From NCBI GenBank assembly GCA_964017155.1, contig OZ024857.1, forward strand, positions 19,140,904-19,204,903: a stretch of DNA of 64,000 bases, given 5' to 3'. Shown here one piece after another: positions 1 through 16,754 of this stretch. The notes beneath the pieces are model-generated. The model ran no database searches, had not been told where the DNA came from, and was given only the letters and a program-made list of their open reading frames with translations. Origin of the DNA: Oasisia sp. SBJ-2009. Lineage: Eukaryota > Annelida > Polychaeta > Sabellida > Siboglinidae. The translations under genes and the position numbers were made by a program. The stretch's first letter is position 1. The number at the start of each line of letters is the position of its first letter.

Positions 1-419
1 AGTTAAACCTATCACGATTTTCAAGCCTACAGTTTCCACTTTTGAAATAATACATATGAAATGTCAATACACTGTAGTATCATTGATGTGATGAATGCAT
101 CTGCATTTTTATTGCGACAATAACAAATCAAAATGGTGAATATCTTTTAATCTATAAAATCCATATTATTATTTAAAAGTGCTGCAGGAATATACATGTA
201 TATTTGCAACAACTTGTTCATGCACGGAACCACTCAAAATACCTATCTTCATTACAAGGAAATCCATTTATACAAATGAATTGAACTTTGGTATTAATTC
301 TTAGAACCAACAATAGTCTGCAAGAAGTAAGAAGTGATATTCTGCAGTACCAGAGTGTATTAAGCTTTGCCAATACTGACATTATAGCGAGTGTAATGTA
401 CAGGATATCACTTGCTTGT

Positions 420-478
420 TTCTTTACTATCACGTCCAGGCCCTCTGCTTGAAGACTTACCCATCTCGGCACCTAAAA
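420..478 (-). CDS. Possible terminal exon of the SR-type splicing-factor gene
   Basis: On the minus strand a good acceptor (pyrimidine-rich, ending TTTTAG) is followed by a short frame reading AEMGKSSSRGPGRDSKETSK and a stop. The Ser/Arg/Lys-rich tail is what one might expect at the end of an SR-type protein, and it lies on the same strand downstream of the RRM exon at 2320-2440. No connecting exons could be recognised between 480 and 2310, so the link is inference. The frame also contains GGTAAGT, a good donor, so this could instead be a very short internal exon. Confidence 0.3.
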
Positions 479-2319
479 CAGCAACAACATTTTAAGCTCT
501 ATTTTTATTCCATGCAAGTTATCTTTTTTTTCCAGAAACGTAATCAATAATTCGGCAAACTTAGTTATACCAAAATTGGCCAAGAGGCCCTAAAGAACTC
601 CTTTGGAGTATGACACAGCGTGCATTTATGGAAAATAAGTAGTTTTTAATATATAACTTAAACCATTCAGGCAGGCAACTGCCCAGTTTAACAGGGATCT
701 ATTGTGTTATTGATACAACCCCTATAGTGGAATACGCAGATAACAGCAGGAGCTTGTGTCCTGAGAGCAGCTCGAGGTTCAGGCAGAAACAGGCAACATT
801 TTACTTTTTGGGGAGGCCCCGAGATGCCTTTACAAGACTAGTGAACTACAAATGTCTTGTGCATAAAAAATACCCTAAGCAAAATTTGAGAAACGGCTAT
901 GTACAGAATTTTTTGAAAAAAATATGAAAACTGAAAATATAAGTTTTCAAGCCCTAGAGGTTTTAAGACGAGTCAATCAAATTTATTGTCCACAATACAG
1001 TACCCTAAGAAACATTGATGCACAATTTGAAAAAAATATAGATCTTCAACAGTTTCCGAGATCTGAGAACTAAGAGTGGACGGTCGTGCAATGTGATGCC
1101 ATAAGTCCAAAGGACTAAAAAGGATCATGATTTATAATTTATCCTCTTTCCAGTCTAGCAGTCAGCAGAATCACCCAAGTCTACAACACTCACTAATCCA
1201 TATATTTTGTTACATTTTACAGAACAATGTGAGATTAGAAATGATTTCATAGTACTTTTCAACATTCGTTCAAAGATTGGTATCCATTCTTTCATCACAT
1301 ATTTCTGACCTAAACATGACAACTTTCACCCCCACACTTCACTTGCTTATACATTTAGCCTGACTATGTTGGTGTAAAAGCAACACAGGCTCTAATATAC
1401 ACGTTATCACTAATATTATAGGATTTAAATTCAGATGACGTGAAAACTTAGTCAACAATTTGTTATGAGATAGCAGATTATGCTTCATCAGTGTTGTTAT
1501 TGATGGATGTTTCGAGTCAAGTCTTCAGGCTGCCAGTGTTGATCTGTTACCAAATGTAAGATGCATGTAAACGTAGAAAGATCCAGGAAGTCGATCTGTG
1601 GAATGCGTGCATTAATAACAATACCACCATGTGAAATGTCCACTTGCCACTTCTCGAACTACTAAACTTGAAAGGTAACAAGTTTGTTTTGGTTTCCTGA
1701 CTCTTAGGTTGCACTGATTATCATCAATGTAAATCACAAATTTCCCATCCCATAATTATCTTTGCATCATCATCCCTGTGAATGGGATTTTACGTTTTAT
1801 GGTGGAACAAATGCACTGTATATGCCGTCAAACTGAGGCAACAACATTGTTAATAATTACAATATAGTAAGTTAACTGAAGGCTTGTCTGGTGGAAGTTG
1901 CCATTGCAGTGTTTGTCATGGAACGGATACCCAATGGCAATACTGTGTGCAATGCAAAGCTGAGACAATGCAATACTAGTCAATGACTTATTGAATAAGT
2001 TATCTAGACTGGGATTGATACTGGTGGTGATCTGATGATCGTCATGCCAAATTCGAGTCCAATTTAAATCGGTGGTGAAAAATTGCATGTTGTATAGTTA
2101 GGTCAGAAATGATGACAATACCCCCTCATAAAACTGTTTGGCATATTTTATGATAAGGACTGGCGAACCTACAACCTAACAACCTCAGTGAGTATAGGGT
2201 ACATGTAACATTCGACTGGTTTGCGCGCGCACACATTTTCACAAGCAAGTTACATCAAAAATCGGGCTGTTAATGATATCTTAACATTGGCCAGTACATA
2301 TTTTCGACAATTTATGTAC

Positions 2320-2440
2320 CATATTTTATGTCGCATCTTATCATGCGACCGTAGGGTTCAAATATATCTTCTAAGTCACGCGTTCGTGTATTTTTGTTAA
2401 GCCTCCCCACAAAAAGATTTCCTTCTGATCTGCGCGACAT
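2320..2440 (-). CDS. First coding exon of an SR-type / RRM splicing factor
   Basis: The exon starts at an ATG (CAT at 2438-2440) and encodes about 40 residues beginning MSRRSEGNLFVGRLNKNTRT. It then reads through RDLEDIFEPYGRMIRCDIKYG to a GTACAT donor. NLFVGRL matches RNP2 of an RNA-recognition motif, and the RDLEDIF-x-PYG-x-(M/I) pattern is characteristic of the first RRM half of SR proteins (SRSF family), which bind pre-mRNA and guide splice-site choice in the nucleus. Only the beta1-alpha1-beta2 half of the RRM is here. RNP1 and the RS domain must lie in exons to the left that I could not place, apart from a weak candidate at 420-478. The gene is divergent from ARL1, with start codons about 320 bp apart. 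The exact SR paralogue is not assigned. A retro-fragment is possible but unlikely, since a donor follows the exon. Confidence 0.6.
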
Positions 2441-2763
2441 CTTGAAAAGACCCCGGATGTCGTTTCCACAAAGAAAAATAGTTTCGTAATTAATCACTCG
2501 ACATGTTTTACTAAAGCAAATATCTTCACTTATGAAAACAAATAAATACATTAATTATATGACAAAATACAACTCAAAATCTGCATGAAATATATAACTA
2601 CAAACTTTCCTAGAAACGTAACTATATAACGTATCGCATCCCACACACGTAATTGTGTCACTGCGCAACCGCAGTAGCAACATTACACGTTTAGTTCACC
2701 GGTGTCAGTTATTACGTCTTTTTCCATTTATAAACATTCATATAACTTAGGTGTATTCAAGAA
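2441..2763. promoter_or_regulatory. Probable bidirectional promoter between the SR-type gene and ARL1
   Basis: Two housekeeping-type genes are transcribed away from this 323-bp gap: the RRM exon on the minus strand (ATG at 2440) and ARL1 on the plus strand (ATG at 2764). No clear TATA box in the expected place and no mapped start sites can be claimed. The call rests on divergent geometry and spacing, which in animals usually means a shared promoter. Confidence 0.45.
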
Positions 2764-6724
<3,961 letters not shown>

Positions 6725-9700
6725 CAGAAATGCTCTGTAAAAGAAGATACGATAAAACATTCCTGTTCAAAAATAATTTTTAATAATTCCCATGGAAGTC
6801 GTACTCTAGGAGTTGTTCAGGTGAATGGGGTGTCAGAAGGTGAAGTGTAATGTCCTTTGAACTCTCCTCAATACTGGATACAACACTATATAAGAACATG
6901 CTTTTACCTTTTATAAAACACACTGGTTCCAAAGTACAGAAACTCTCCTGTTGGCAATTTTAAACTACGTATGCGTTGAAGACCTATTAGTGTGATTAGT
7001 TGTGAACAAGCTGTTCCACTGAGCTTTAGATTTATGGCATAAAGAGTATTGCACAATGGTTCAACCATTCACTTTCGGTACAATATGTTTGCAGGTTGGC
7101 AAACACGCTACAGAATGCCAAGTGAAACCTGGAATCGTTCATGGAGTTGAAGCTGGGAAACAGTGTGCATAAGTGTGTGTGATCGTACAGACTGACTTGG
7201 AGACATTTGCTACCGAGTTCATTTGCCTGAGACAATCATCCACCCAACGAACACATTTAATTTGTTCAGTGAGTGACAGACTTGGTCAGTGTAAGCAGCT
7301 TATGGTTGCTGCTTCGTGAGGTTGAGTGTTGACAATTGGAGACAATAACCACTTGTTGGCTTTACAACATTTGCTTGTCCACATCTTCACTACCTACATG
7401 GTGGCGGCAGTAAGAAATGAAAATGGTTGTACACATACAAAGCTGCACAACTTACTATGTGATGGAAGCATGGTTTACATTTTTGGGTCATGATGAAATG
7501 TGCTGGTGTAATGTCAAGAGAAATTAATTGCTGAAATGACAACTGCAACCCACTGGGGGAGGGTATTCAGGGGCGGTAATGTATAGCAGGGTTAAAGTAG
7601 TGAAGAGTTTTTATGAGGGGTGAATGGTAATATAAATGGGTTATTTTAATGGTATTATTTTGTATGTTGTCCAACTTAGATGCTTGTTCTAGGAAGACAG
7701 GTTTGGGTGGTTATGTGGGTGGAAAAATGACTGGATGGTGATCGAAATGTCAGGCGAGCTTGTGGATTTAGTATATTAGTTGTCAGAATGAATGTGTGGA
7801 GATCAGTTTGGCACAGCATGCATTGTTACAGAACACAATTTTTCCCGAATTCTCATGTGGCTTCGGATGATGCATCAAATATTGAGAACGTTTGGTGTGG
7901 AATATGTTCCGAGGTCTTCCTTGTTCAGCTTCACAACTTGCCCATTGAGACGTGTGTGGTGATCTCCAGATATTGTAAATAACTTATAAATATATATTTA
8001 TATGGAGACTTGCACAGTGCTTAATATTTGAATGTGTGTTTATTGGATGTGTAGTCGTGCCATGGCATTTCGTGATGGGACCAGTTAGCTTGGAGTATAT
8101 ACACCAGCCTAACAGAACATTGGTCTTGTTTTGCAGTCGTGTTCTGCTAAAGAGAATCACGACTAACCAAGTTATAATGGCTCGAAAAGAATCCCTAATA
8201 CGACACTTAAAAGGCACTGTTTAAGTGAAATATTCACTTAAAAGATTAAAATAGATCTGGCCCATAATGATTCCAGTAAGCAGTCCACTGTAATCCACTA
8301 ATAAATGTGGTACTCGTTTATGTATCCAGCAGAAATGATGTATTGATCATCATGTTTCAAAAACCCACTGGAGAATGTATGACTGGGGATAAGAAATGTT
8401 TTTTAGACTTAAATTTTTTACTGAGATACTTAACCTACTCAGAAGTCTGCATGATGTGGTGCGATGTCTAATATTTGAGTAATAATTGATGTCTGCTTTC
8501 TACAGAAAACAGTTGACAGAAGAATTGCTTCTAATTGGTACTATGAGAGTTATTAATATTTCTCGATAGGTGTGAAGTGCGAATACCAATAGAGTGGTGT
8601 AGACATTCCAAGTTGTGCCTAACAGTTGCAGTTCTCTGTGCTGTGACGATCATTACTGATGCAGAAATACCACCCCTAATAAAATTTTCTTTGATGTGAC
8701 ACAAACGCTCACCAATATTAAATATGCGTTTGGTGACATTAAATGTTTCAATGTTATGTGTAACTGTTGTTTGCATTTTGTTGTCACCAGTAGCAAGAGA
8801 GCAGATGACAAATGACCGTCTAGAACATGATGCCTAGCAGCAGTAAAATGTGTACCTTTAAAACTTAAAATAGTAGATCAACGAGGGAGTTTTAAATTCT
8901 TTGTAGTAAAGTACTGTTCTAACTTCAAATGGTTACCTTATCAGTGCTCATTCATTGAACCGGGACGCAAGTCAATTAACAACCGTTGTATTTTTATGCA
9001 TAAATAATACAACTCCATGTGCTCAAATTTATTTACTACAGGCTGTATAGTACACAACAGCATGAATGCAAAATGTACATTTTGAGATGAAATGTATAGG
9101 ATAAATACATAAAACATTTATACATCAAAGTGATTGCTGCAACTAGAACTTAAACAATACCACCATGTAATATATGCAAATGCAGTCATTATAATGCAAG
9201 ACTTCATGGAATGATGTAATCTTCTAACATGAGGACAATCCAGATTCAGTGGTTTGTTGAAATACCCACTATATGAAGCAACATAGCAACACAATTACAC
9301 AAAATATAGCAAATATATCAACCAAAACAAGCTGACATCTGGTAATTATTAATAAGTACAATAGTACAGCACTGAAAAAAGTGATTTACATCACAGCACC
9401 GATCTATACAATATATTATGTATAAATTTACATGCATTTATGCATAAATCTTCATATGCACATAGCTTATACTGACTAGAAATTGCATGCAGTTTCATAC
9501 GTAAAACTGTAAATGGATGATGAAAAAAAATTGCACCATTCCATAAATACTTTGCAACCAGACTAAGCCAATAGGCAAGTAACATTTAACAAACTTCATT
9601 ATATAGTTGTATGAACTTGAAACAATTGTAAATATATATAATTATACATGCAATGCAACACCTGTATTTTATAACTTGCAACATATGAGCATTTAAGAAT

Positions 9701-10980
9701 CCTTCTGCAGTTAATTTAGTAATATGAAGTGGTTTTTAATAAAATATCAAGTATTGTTAAAACGGTTGTTAGAACAAGTCAAAGAAATATAGTGCAACGT
9801 GAAGTTTAAGCATCATTATAAATACAAAGAATTATGCCCTGCATATAACGAATTGTCAATATTAGTAATGTGATAAATGCACAGTATTGGGATCTGAATG
9901 ATGATTGTCAAACATGAAACGTAAACTAGTTAAAGAAGATAACAAATGGCACATTATGTCCACATAACACAGTGAATTAAGCCAACAACAATAAATACAA
10001 TATACATTTTACGGTAAGGGTACTTCGTGATTCATCACAATGTGATCATGTGACATTACATATTTAAAGCCACAAGGTGAGAACATTCAACAAGTGAAAA
10101 ATAGTATACAGTAGCACTAGTAAAGGCAATGCTCATATCAAACTACCACTGTACAGAGACCAACCAGTCGGACCAAACAAGTGCTGGTCAATAAATGGTG
10201 GGTAATCACTGCAGATAGGTTGAAAATTACATAGATGGATACAACCAAGATAATAGTAAGACAAATCCTTAAGATTTAAAATAGTATGTAGTTGAATATC
10301 AGTGAAGGTTTTTTTGGTGAAATGGAATACACCAGTAACCCAAAGCAAGGTCGCAATAATATTGGCAGGAGTGATAACTAACCAGTTCCTGGAGACATGT
10401 CATGTGTCAAAATAACGGCCAAATTATCAACACGGTTTCCATAATAATAATAAAAGAGCTATGGTATATTCTGTAAATGTTGATGATAATTTAATAATCC
10501 AGATTTTTAAATAATCAGTATTTAAACCGATCAATAAAATATAAACATAAGTTATTTTGAAAACTGAAGAAACTGGCCAATGTTTTGCACAAATTTGCGA
10601 CTGGTGTCCAGTGCTTCATGAAAAAAAACCATATAAACCGCACTATATCATTATGAATACATTTGTTACAACATTCTTGGAGTTTCATAATGCATATGGA
10701 TGTCTTACTAGTGGATTTGCTTCAGAAGCTCCTAGTTCTACACAACATTTTATTCTTGTAATGGTCACATTAGAATAAGTCTATGAAAAAAGTATCCTAA
10801 CAGTCGAGTGGAATAAAATATTTTTGATGCTAGGCATATTTTAACAAAATGTGGGTTTGATGCATGTAAATTCAGTTGCCTAATAGATGGCTGTGTTCTA
10901 TGAGATTTGGAATTCTATAGGCTTGTCAACCAATATACTGATAAAATGTAATATAGAATTTCACGTCAAAAATACATAAT
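6725..10980. other. Intergenic stretch, no gene recognised
   Basis: AT-rich DNA between the end of ARL1 and the tail of the minus-strand ankyrin gene. It must include the 3' UTR of ARL1 at the left and probably that of the ankyrin gene at the right (a minus-strand AATAAA lies at about 10749-10754). Open frames here are short and low in complexity, with no recognisable domain, and no RNA gene was seen. Confidence 0.5.
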
Positions 10981-11040
10981 TTACCAAGGCAAAGTGCCGG
11001 GTCTGCGACACTCAAATACGAGCATGACGTGCACCGCGAT

Positions 11041-13509
11041 CTAATCAACAAACGACAGCATGTAGGCGTGCAGATACTGCGGCAGGGCCAGAGACGACAC
11101 GGCCGACAGACCTTGGAACTGAAGCACAGAGAGGATGCGATGTCGGCTGAGCTGCTTCAGCGACCGAGGTTGTGACAGTTTCGAATCAACGAGTTCGAGG
11201 AACACGGCGCATCTGTCGCAGAGGCACGCCACCCGCGGGTGCTGCTCGAGAAACGGAAGGAGAACGTCCGATAGCGCCAGCTGCTGGAGTCTGTAGTCAA
11301 CCTGATTACATAGCACCGTGAACAAGTCGCGATATCCGGGACTGTCGTTGACGTACTCCAGATGAGTCGCCCCAAACTTGAGCAATTGGTAGAGGAAGGT
11401 CTGAGAAATGCCGATCTGGGCGGCATTGTACAGCAGGCTGCGGCTGAGTACTGTTGCTGCCCCGTACTGGATAAGCGGCATCGCGAGGGTGTGGAGGACT
11501 CGCACTGCGCCCGATCTGTAGTTCTGGGGGGAACCCTCGATCGTCGACAGGACGGTGACGAGGATATCGAAGCAGGTGATTGGCTGTTTTTCGCCCTGAC
11601 CTGTCGTGACGTCATATTCCGTCTGGGCGCCGTGTTGAAGGAGTAACTCGACGATACGACTCAGTCCGACGGCGGTCGCCGGCGACACAAGGAAGTCGTC
11701 CGGGGTCGACCTCGCCGCTCCCGTCACGTACGACAGGAGGCATAGGAGAGGAGGAAGGCACTTGGCCGTGTGCTCGTTCGGGTCGCAGCAGCCGTCTTCC
11801 AGCAGGATCTTGGCCACGTCATAATACCCACGTAACACCTCTTCTCCGTGACTCACAGTTGCGTCGCCCGGTGCCCCGCTGGGACCCTCCAAACCCCAGA
11901 CGAAATTCGATGCGCCGCGGTCGTGCGTAAAGCACATGTGCTGGATGAAGTCCGTCAGGGGTGTTGTGGAGTAACTGTTCAGATTCAGTCCGGTCGGCGC
12001 ATGCTCTAGAAGCAGCCTCGCGATGGTTGTGATGTTATCTAAACCGCACTTCCTGCTAGCGTAAGCAGATTTCTGGTTAGGATCCCCTTCCGCTGAACCT
12101 TCCGCGGTCAGGTGCTCGAATCTTGCACTGTGTCCGTCTCGGCCGAGCAGCAAGTGAAGAGGGGTCTTTCCTTCAACGTCGGTGACGTTCATCTTGGCAC
12201 ACTGTTCCAACAGAAAGGTGATTGTCGCAATGAGGTCGTCGTCGGCGGTTGTCAAATGTTTCACACAGTCGCCGCCCGCGTTGTCAACGCTCGAGTGGTT
12301 CACCGCGCAGACGATGTCGTGCAACGGTGTCCTGCCCATGATGTGACGTTCTGCGTTGACGGAGGCGCCGAAATCGACGCACAGTTCTGTCACTTGTCGC
12401 AGGCTGACCTGGTCGTTCGCAGGGAAAGGCATCGACCGGTAGAGCAGATGAAGAATGTTCGTTCCCTCCTCCCAGAAATGTTCGACGATCTGAATATCGG
12501 CGCCGGACTGCAGCAGCAGAAGCACGAACGCCAGACCGTGCTTCATGACCATCAACAGCGGTGGCAGGCCGTCGGAGTCGAACATGTTCACTTCGCGCGG
12601 GTAGAACTGGACGAGGTATTCAAGACAGCGGAAGGCACCGGTTCGACAGGCGACGTGAAGCAGGTAACTGTGCATCTCGTCGGCCACCCACCTGTCCCCG
12701 GCCCGGCTGTCGTCGTCTTTCTCCAGCCCGTCGCCGGCGTGTCCCCTGCCGACGATCATTGCCAGCACATCGACGTGATCGCGCAACACGCTGAAGAACG
12801 CTGGCGGACGCTCACCGCACGTTGACAACAGTTCCGCGAGATCACTCGAGCCACACGAGGCGAGAAGTTCCGTCTGGTAGCATTCCGGACAGTTGCTGAC
12901 GCGAGAGATGTGCACGCGCTTCAGGATGGTCACGTCAGCTCCCATGCGGAGCATCTGCCTGACTATGTCGGTATGACCGAGCAGACAGGCGAGGTGGAGG
13001 TACCCGAGGTCCGGGTGGCTGCAGGCGTCGTCGAGACTGCAACAACCGGAGGAAGTGTTCACATCGCAGCCGTAGTCCTTGACGAGCCGTACCAGAGGCA
13101 CACTGTTGAAGACGACGGCTTTGTGCAGCAAATTGTAGTGATCCGCGTCTTCTATCGACAGGATGTCCTCGCCCGGCGGGCAGTGCCAGAGGTACTCCTT
13201 CACCATTTCCAGATTGATGACTCCATCCTCCGTGAACAAATCGCGGTAGATGGCGGTGAAGATCTTCACGGTCTCACTGCTCGGTGGTTTCGTCACGTTC
13301 ACGTAATCGGACAGTTCGTCGGGCAGTGAGACGACGTTGGGCGCGGAGCTGTCGCTTGTCGTTTGAGAATCGGAGCCGGACGAGTCGACAATGCTGGAAA
13401 AGGTCAACGATATACGCTGCACTGTGGCTTCCTTCTCCCGCACCACCCGATCCACGGCCGACTTCAGGCTCGTGTTCATCTTCTTCAGCCAAGGCACTTG
13501 TTGGAACAT
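11041..13509 (-). CDS. Ankyrin-repeat protein with C-terminal SOCS box (ASB-like)
   Basis: One uninterrupted GC-rich exon encodes 822 residues from MFQQVPWLKK to a TAG stop. Ankyrin-type units recur through most of the protein, for example YNLLHKAVVFNSVPLVRLVKDYG, DLGYLHLACLLGHTDIV, GKTPLHLLLGRDGH and LSRIVELLLQHGAQTEYD. The end reads RSLKQLSRHRIL and then LALPQYLHAYML, the layout of a SOCS box: a helix for Elongin B/C and then the LPxxL segment. The family inference is that ankyrin-SOCS proteins are substrate receptors of Cullin-RING (Cul5) ubiquitin ligases; the substrate is unknown. It is longer than typical vertebrate ASB proteins. The start was chosen because an acceptor-like tract (ATATTATATTTGCAG) sits just upstream of this ATG. 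The frame stays open to 13668, but that part is AT-rich, intron-like and unlike the rest. A 5' non-coding exon upstream is likely. Confidence 0.88.
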   Translation of the reverse strand: MFQQVPWLKKMNTSLKSAVDRVVREKEATVQRISLTFSSIVDSSGSDSQTTSDSSAPNVVSLPDELSDYVNVTKPPSSETVKIFTAIYRDLFTEDGVINLEMVKEYLWHCPPGEDILSIEDADHYNLLHKAVVFNSVPLVRLVKDYGCDVNTSSGCCSLDDACSHPDLGYLHLACLLGHTDIVRQMLRMGADVTILKRVHISRVSNCPECYQTELLASCGSSDLAELLSTCGERPPAFFSVLRDHVDVLAMIVGRGHAGDGLEKDDDSRAGDRWVADEMHSYLLHVACRTGAFRCLEYLVQFYPREVNMFDSDGLPPLLMVMKHGLAFVLLLLQSGADIQIVEHFWEEGTNILHLLYRSMPFPANDQVSLRQVTELCVDFGASVNAERHIMGRTPLHDIVCAVNHSSVDNAGGDCVKHLTTADDDLIATITFLLEQCAKMNVTDVEGKTPLHLLLGRDGHSARFEHLTAEGSAEGDPNQKSAYASRKCGLDNITTIARLLLEHAPTGLNLNSYSTTPLTDFIQHMCFTHDRGASNFVWGLEGPSGAPGDATVSHGEEVLRGYYDVAKILLEDGCCDPNEHTAKCLPPLLCLLSYVTGAARSTPDDFLVSPATAVGLSRIVELLLQHGAQTEYDVTTGQGEKQPITCFDILVTVLSTIEGSPQNYRSGAVRVLHTLAMPLIQYGAATVLSRSLLYNAAQIGISQTFLYQLLKFGATHLEYVNDSPGYRDLFTVLCNQVDYRLQQLALSDVLLPFLEQHPRVACLCDRCAVFLELVDSKLSQPRSLKQLSRHRILSVLQFQGLSAVSSLALPQYLHAYMLSFVD

Positions 13510-14421
13510 GGTTGCGCTGTTCGGTTGTCTCACTGCAAATATAATATTATTTAAGTCAACACTCAGAATCCAATATTTAGCAATAAGGAATATTTTAACA
13601 CGAGGAACTTTTGGGATACTTGATTTATTGCAATCACCTGTAATTTGATTTAAAGTTACCCTTTTCATAAAACTATTTTATTTGGATCATTATACCTCAC
13701 ATATAATTGTATACCTTTTTCTCTATGGTGGCTCTGAATTGTTTGGCTATGATAAGAGCTTGAACATTTCTATGGAACATATTTATAGATATATGAATAA
13801 AACAAAATAGATAATAATGTAATGGCAATGGACTGAACATTGAATAATAATTCACAGTGAATGGTTGACTAACTGAAAAAAACGTATTGCAAGATTGTTG
13901 ACGGCTGAGAAGGGATAGTGTGTTAGATTCCAGTGTTAGCTACATTATAGCGTGTCACGTTGATAATGCAGCTACCCAACAACAGGGCAGTAAAGGCACG
14001 TGACTGATTCTCGCTACTGGTCTGTTTTGAGACAACTGGTTCCCTATCTTGTTGTCTGCAACCACATTCCTAGTCAAAACTACTGCAATTTGCAAACAAT
14101 TTGAAAATAATTACTTATCTGCATAATCGTTCACACCTTCTAGATAACGTTTTGTTGTATGGGAACCTATAAACTTTTAATGGAGGTTTCTGCAGTGTCA
14201 GTATGCAAAAGAATACAGCTCGTTCGAGTCATTGGGCCTAATCATAAATGAAAATGGCAAAATAGCATAACAAATTAATAATATTTTTGTTATAGCTGCA
14301 AACAAGACCCTATTAATGTCATCCTAGGATAGTCCCAATAATTCTCTTAAAACGGCAAAGTATGAGTGAAATTAACTCACTAATGAAGATGATGTTGGGA
14401 ATGACAACTGTTCAATATAAG

Positions 14422-14424
<3 letters not shown>

Positions 14425-14456
<32 letters not shown>
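14425..14456. repeat. TA dinucleotide microsatellite
   Basis: A nearly pure TA run of about 15 units, readable directly. It generates meaningless Tyr/Ile frames on both strands. Confidence 0.95.
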
Positions 14457-14457
<1 letters not shown>

Positions 14458-15118
14458 CAGGGAGTGTACAAGGGGAGTGGACAGGTGGAGGTAGCCCCAA
14501 CACAACAAGGAACAAAGAGGAAGAAGAATAGCAGTCAACAGCTATGTAGAAGAAGAATGGTGACACCGGTAACCTCACGTGGCCTGTATGCTGACTACAC
14601 ACGGCATACACTTTATGGAATGAATTGAAGTCAGCTTATTCAGGCTAGAAATCTGACTACAATATGTTAAAATAAAACTTTATTTATCCATTTGCGGCCG
14701 TGCATTGAACCAGCAATGATTCCAGATTCACTTGGCTGCATTTGATGCAGAATATAGCAACATTCTGTTGTATACCAGTGTTCACTGGCTGTCATGGTGC
14801 AGTTCTGGAGAGATTTGTTGCACTGTTTCCTCACATCATCAGCTTTTTGGAAGAAATCTATCATCCTGTCGCTGAGCTGGACACTCAGCTATAAATGTGG
14901 CCATGTGTCCTGGCAGACGTACCCCGGTATTCGGACACTTGATCAAGCTGAACCGGTTACTTCCGGGACGACAGAAGCTGCTATGTGGTGTGTAACCTGT
15001 ACGAAGCAGTGAGCAGCTTTACCGGGAAGTTTTCTCTGTTCAAAGTTCATGCGGAGAGTGGAAATGTTCTCCAATTTTCTATTCACAAGAGAAGTCTGCG
15101 GTCAAGATGAGGAAGAAG

Positions 15119-15389
15119 CCATAGCTTTATGCAGAGACCCGTCCACATAATATGGACGGGTAGAAATATGGGTGGACGGGTAAAATAATGAAGGAGCAAA
15201 GTCTTCCAAAACCATAGATATTGTTAGTTATGCCTTGAAAGTGAGCATAACTTGTGTCACATGTGTGTTTGTAGTCCTTTTCAGGTCAAAAAATACATTT
15301 AAAGTTTGTGAACTGGTTTAACAGTTAACATCCACGTGTCCACCAAAACATGTGTGACTGACAATAATTTGATCCTGCATAAACCCCTG
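15119..15389 (+). repeat. Interspersed repeat A, copy 2
   Basis: Second copy of the element at 3617-3940, same orientation, about 270 bp. It opens with CCATAGCTTTATGCAGAGAC and closes with ATAATTTGATCCTGCATAAA. It lacks the first GTCATTTGGCTGGG block and the internal duplication of copy 1, which accounts for its shorter length. Confidence 0.75.
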
Positions 15390-16754
15390 GAACAAGCCAA
15401 GCCAGTGCTTGTCGGTGTGTTGGAATCTACTGACTGTCTTCAATGAGCGATTCGTCGACTTTGCATCTATCGATGATGTATGTTGCTGTTTTGTCTGTCC
15501 ATTCACTGCCTGTATGTCAAAAGTTGTTGCAGACGTTTGGTATTGATGAAGCTGTTTAATCGATTTCAAGATAGTGCTAGGCTTGAAACAAGAATGTGTT
15601 GTTGGAAAAAATGACTTGATACAGTAAACTCCTGTTCTGGGGAACAAAAATACAAAATACGGCTTCTAGCGTTACACGAGGCAGTGCAACAGTTCCTGGT
15701 ACTCTTCGGTAGTAATCATATCAAGAATGTACTCCGAAGCCGGATGATGAGCAGGCATGTGAACATAGGTGAGCTTCTGTGCCTTGCCATTTCCCCTCTT
15801 ATCCCATGCTTCGGCGACTTGTCGAAGAAGATGCAACATCACCCTTCTTGTTAGCTTGTTCTGAAGTTGTTCATAACATGTTGGACTATGATAAATTAAG
15901 AGCTGACACTGGACTTTTTAACAATGTTTTTACATAGTATGATTTGTTTATTTTCCGGGTGTAAGGTGTCATAAATGTAACGATCAACGTAAAACCCTGT
16001 ACATGAGTACATTTATTTTATTTTTTATTTGTTCTTTTCTGAAAAACCATTGGCCCGAACAGATCTAGCTGGGGAATAAGTGGCATTGACCTCAAAAAGT
16101 TTGCAGAACACTGCTCTAAATGGTATGTTTTTATGTTGGCTGTTAAAGCGTTTCGCCCCGCATAAAAAATATTGATATCCCCGATTTTTGATCCCAATTT
16201 TAAAATCTCAATTTACAAACCACTCCTTAGGTTCCACTAGATTAGATATACACTTTTTTTTCCAATACAGGCAAAACTGGCAGAGATATGGGTCCACCAA
16301 AAAATCAAACAGACAACCACAGAACCATACCATAATATATATACCATAGCTAATCTAAAAATTCACACAAAAGGTTATTAAGGAATAATTTATTATCAAC
16401 ATAACATGTATGTATTTATCACACCTAGGCCTAGCTTTGATCTACATTGCCACAGCATGGCTGTGTTAATCTAATCCAGTCACACAGGTCTACAGAGAGT
16501 CAGTAAATAGAAATCACAGCCACACGGATGTTAATATAGGCATAAATCAATAATAACTGCTTAATTTTACCTTGTGTCATATATGTAGTATATTATGTAC
16601 CAGGAACAACCTGTATCCATCTGCACTGACAATGTTGTCCCCTCCACACTGCCTGGGAAGTATAGGCAGAGCTTACCTTTCACTCTTAGGAAAATATGGT
16701 GTGCCTATAGTCCATAATGTGAAAGGTTCACATAGAAGTTACAGCATTTTATCC

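Noticed and set aside
727..927. Plus-strand 66-residue frame near the left edge
   Set aside because: No domain, no splice context, and opposite to the SR-type gene.
12112..12825. 237-residue open frame on the plus strand over the ankyrin gene
   Set aside because: It mirrors the GC-rich minus-strand coding exon, has no domain of its own, and is expected where codon use keeps stops rare on the other strand.
13510..13668. N-terminal extension of the ankyrin protein
   Set aside because: The frame is open but AT-rich, follows an acceptor-like tract and reads as intron, so translation is placed at the ATG at 13509.
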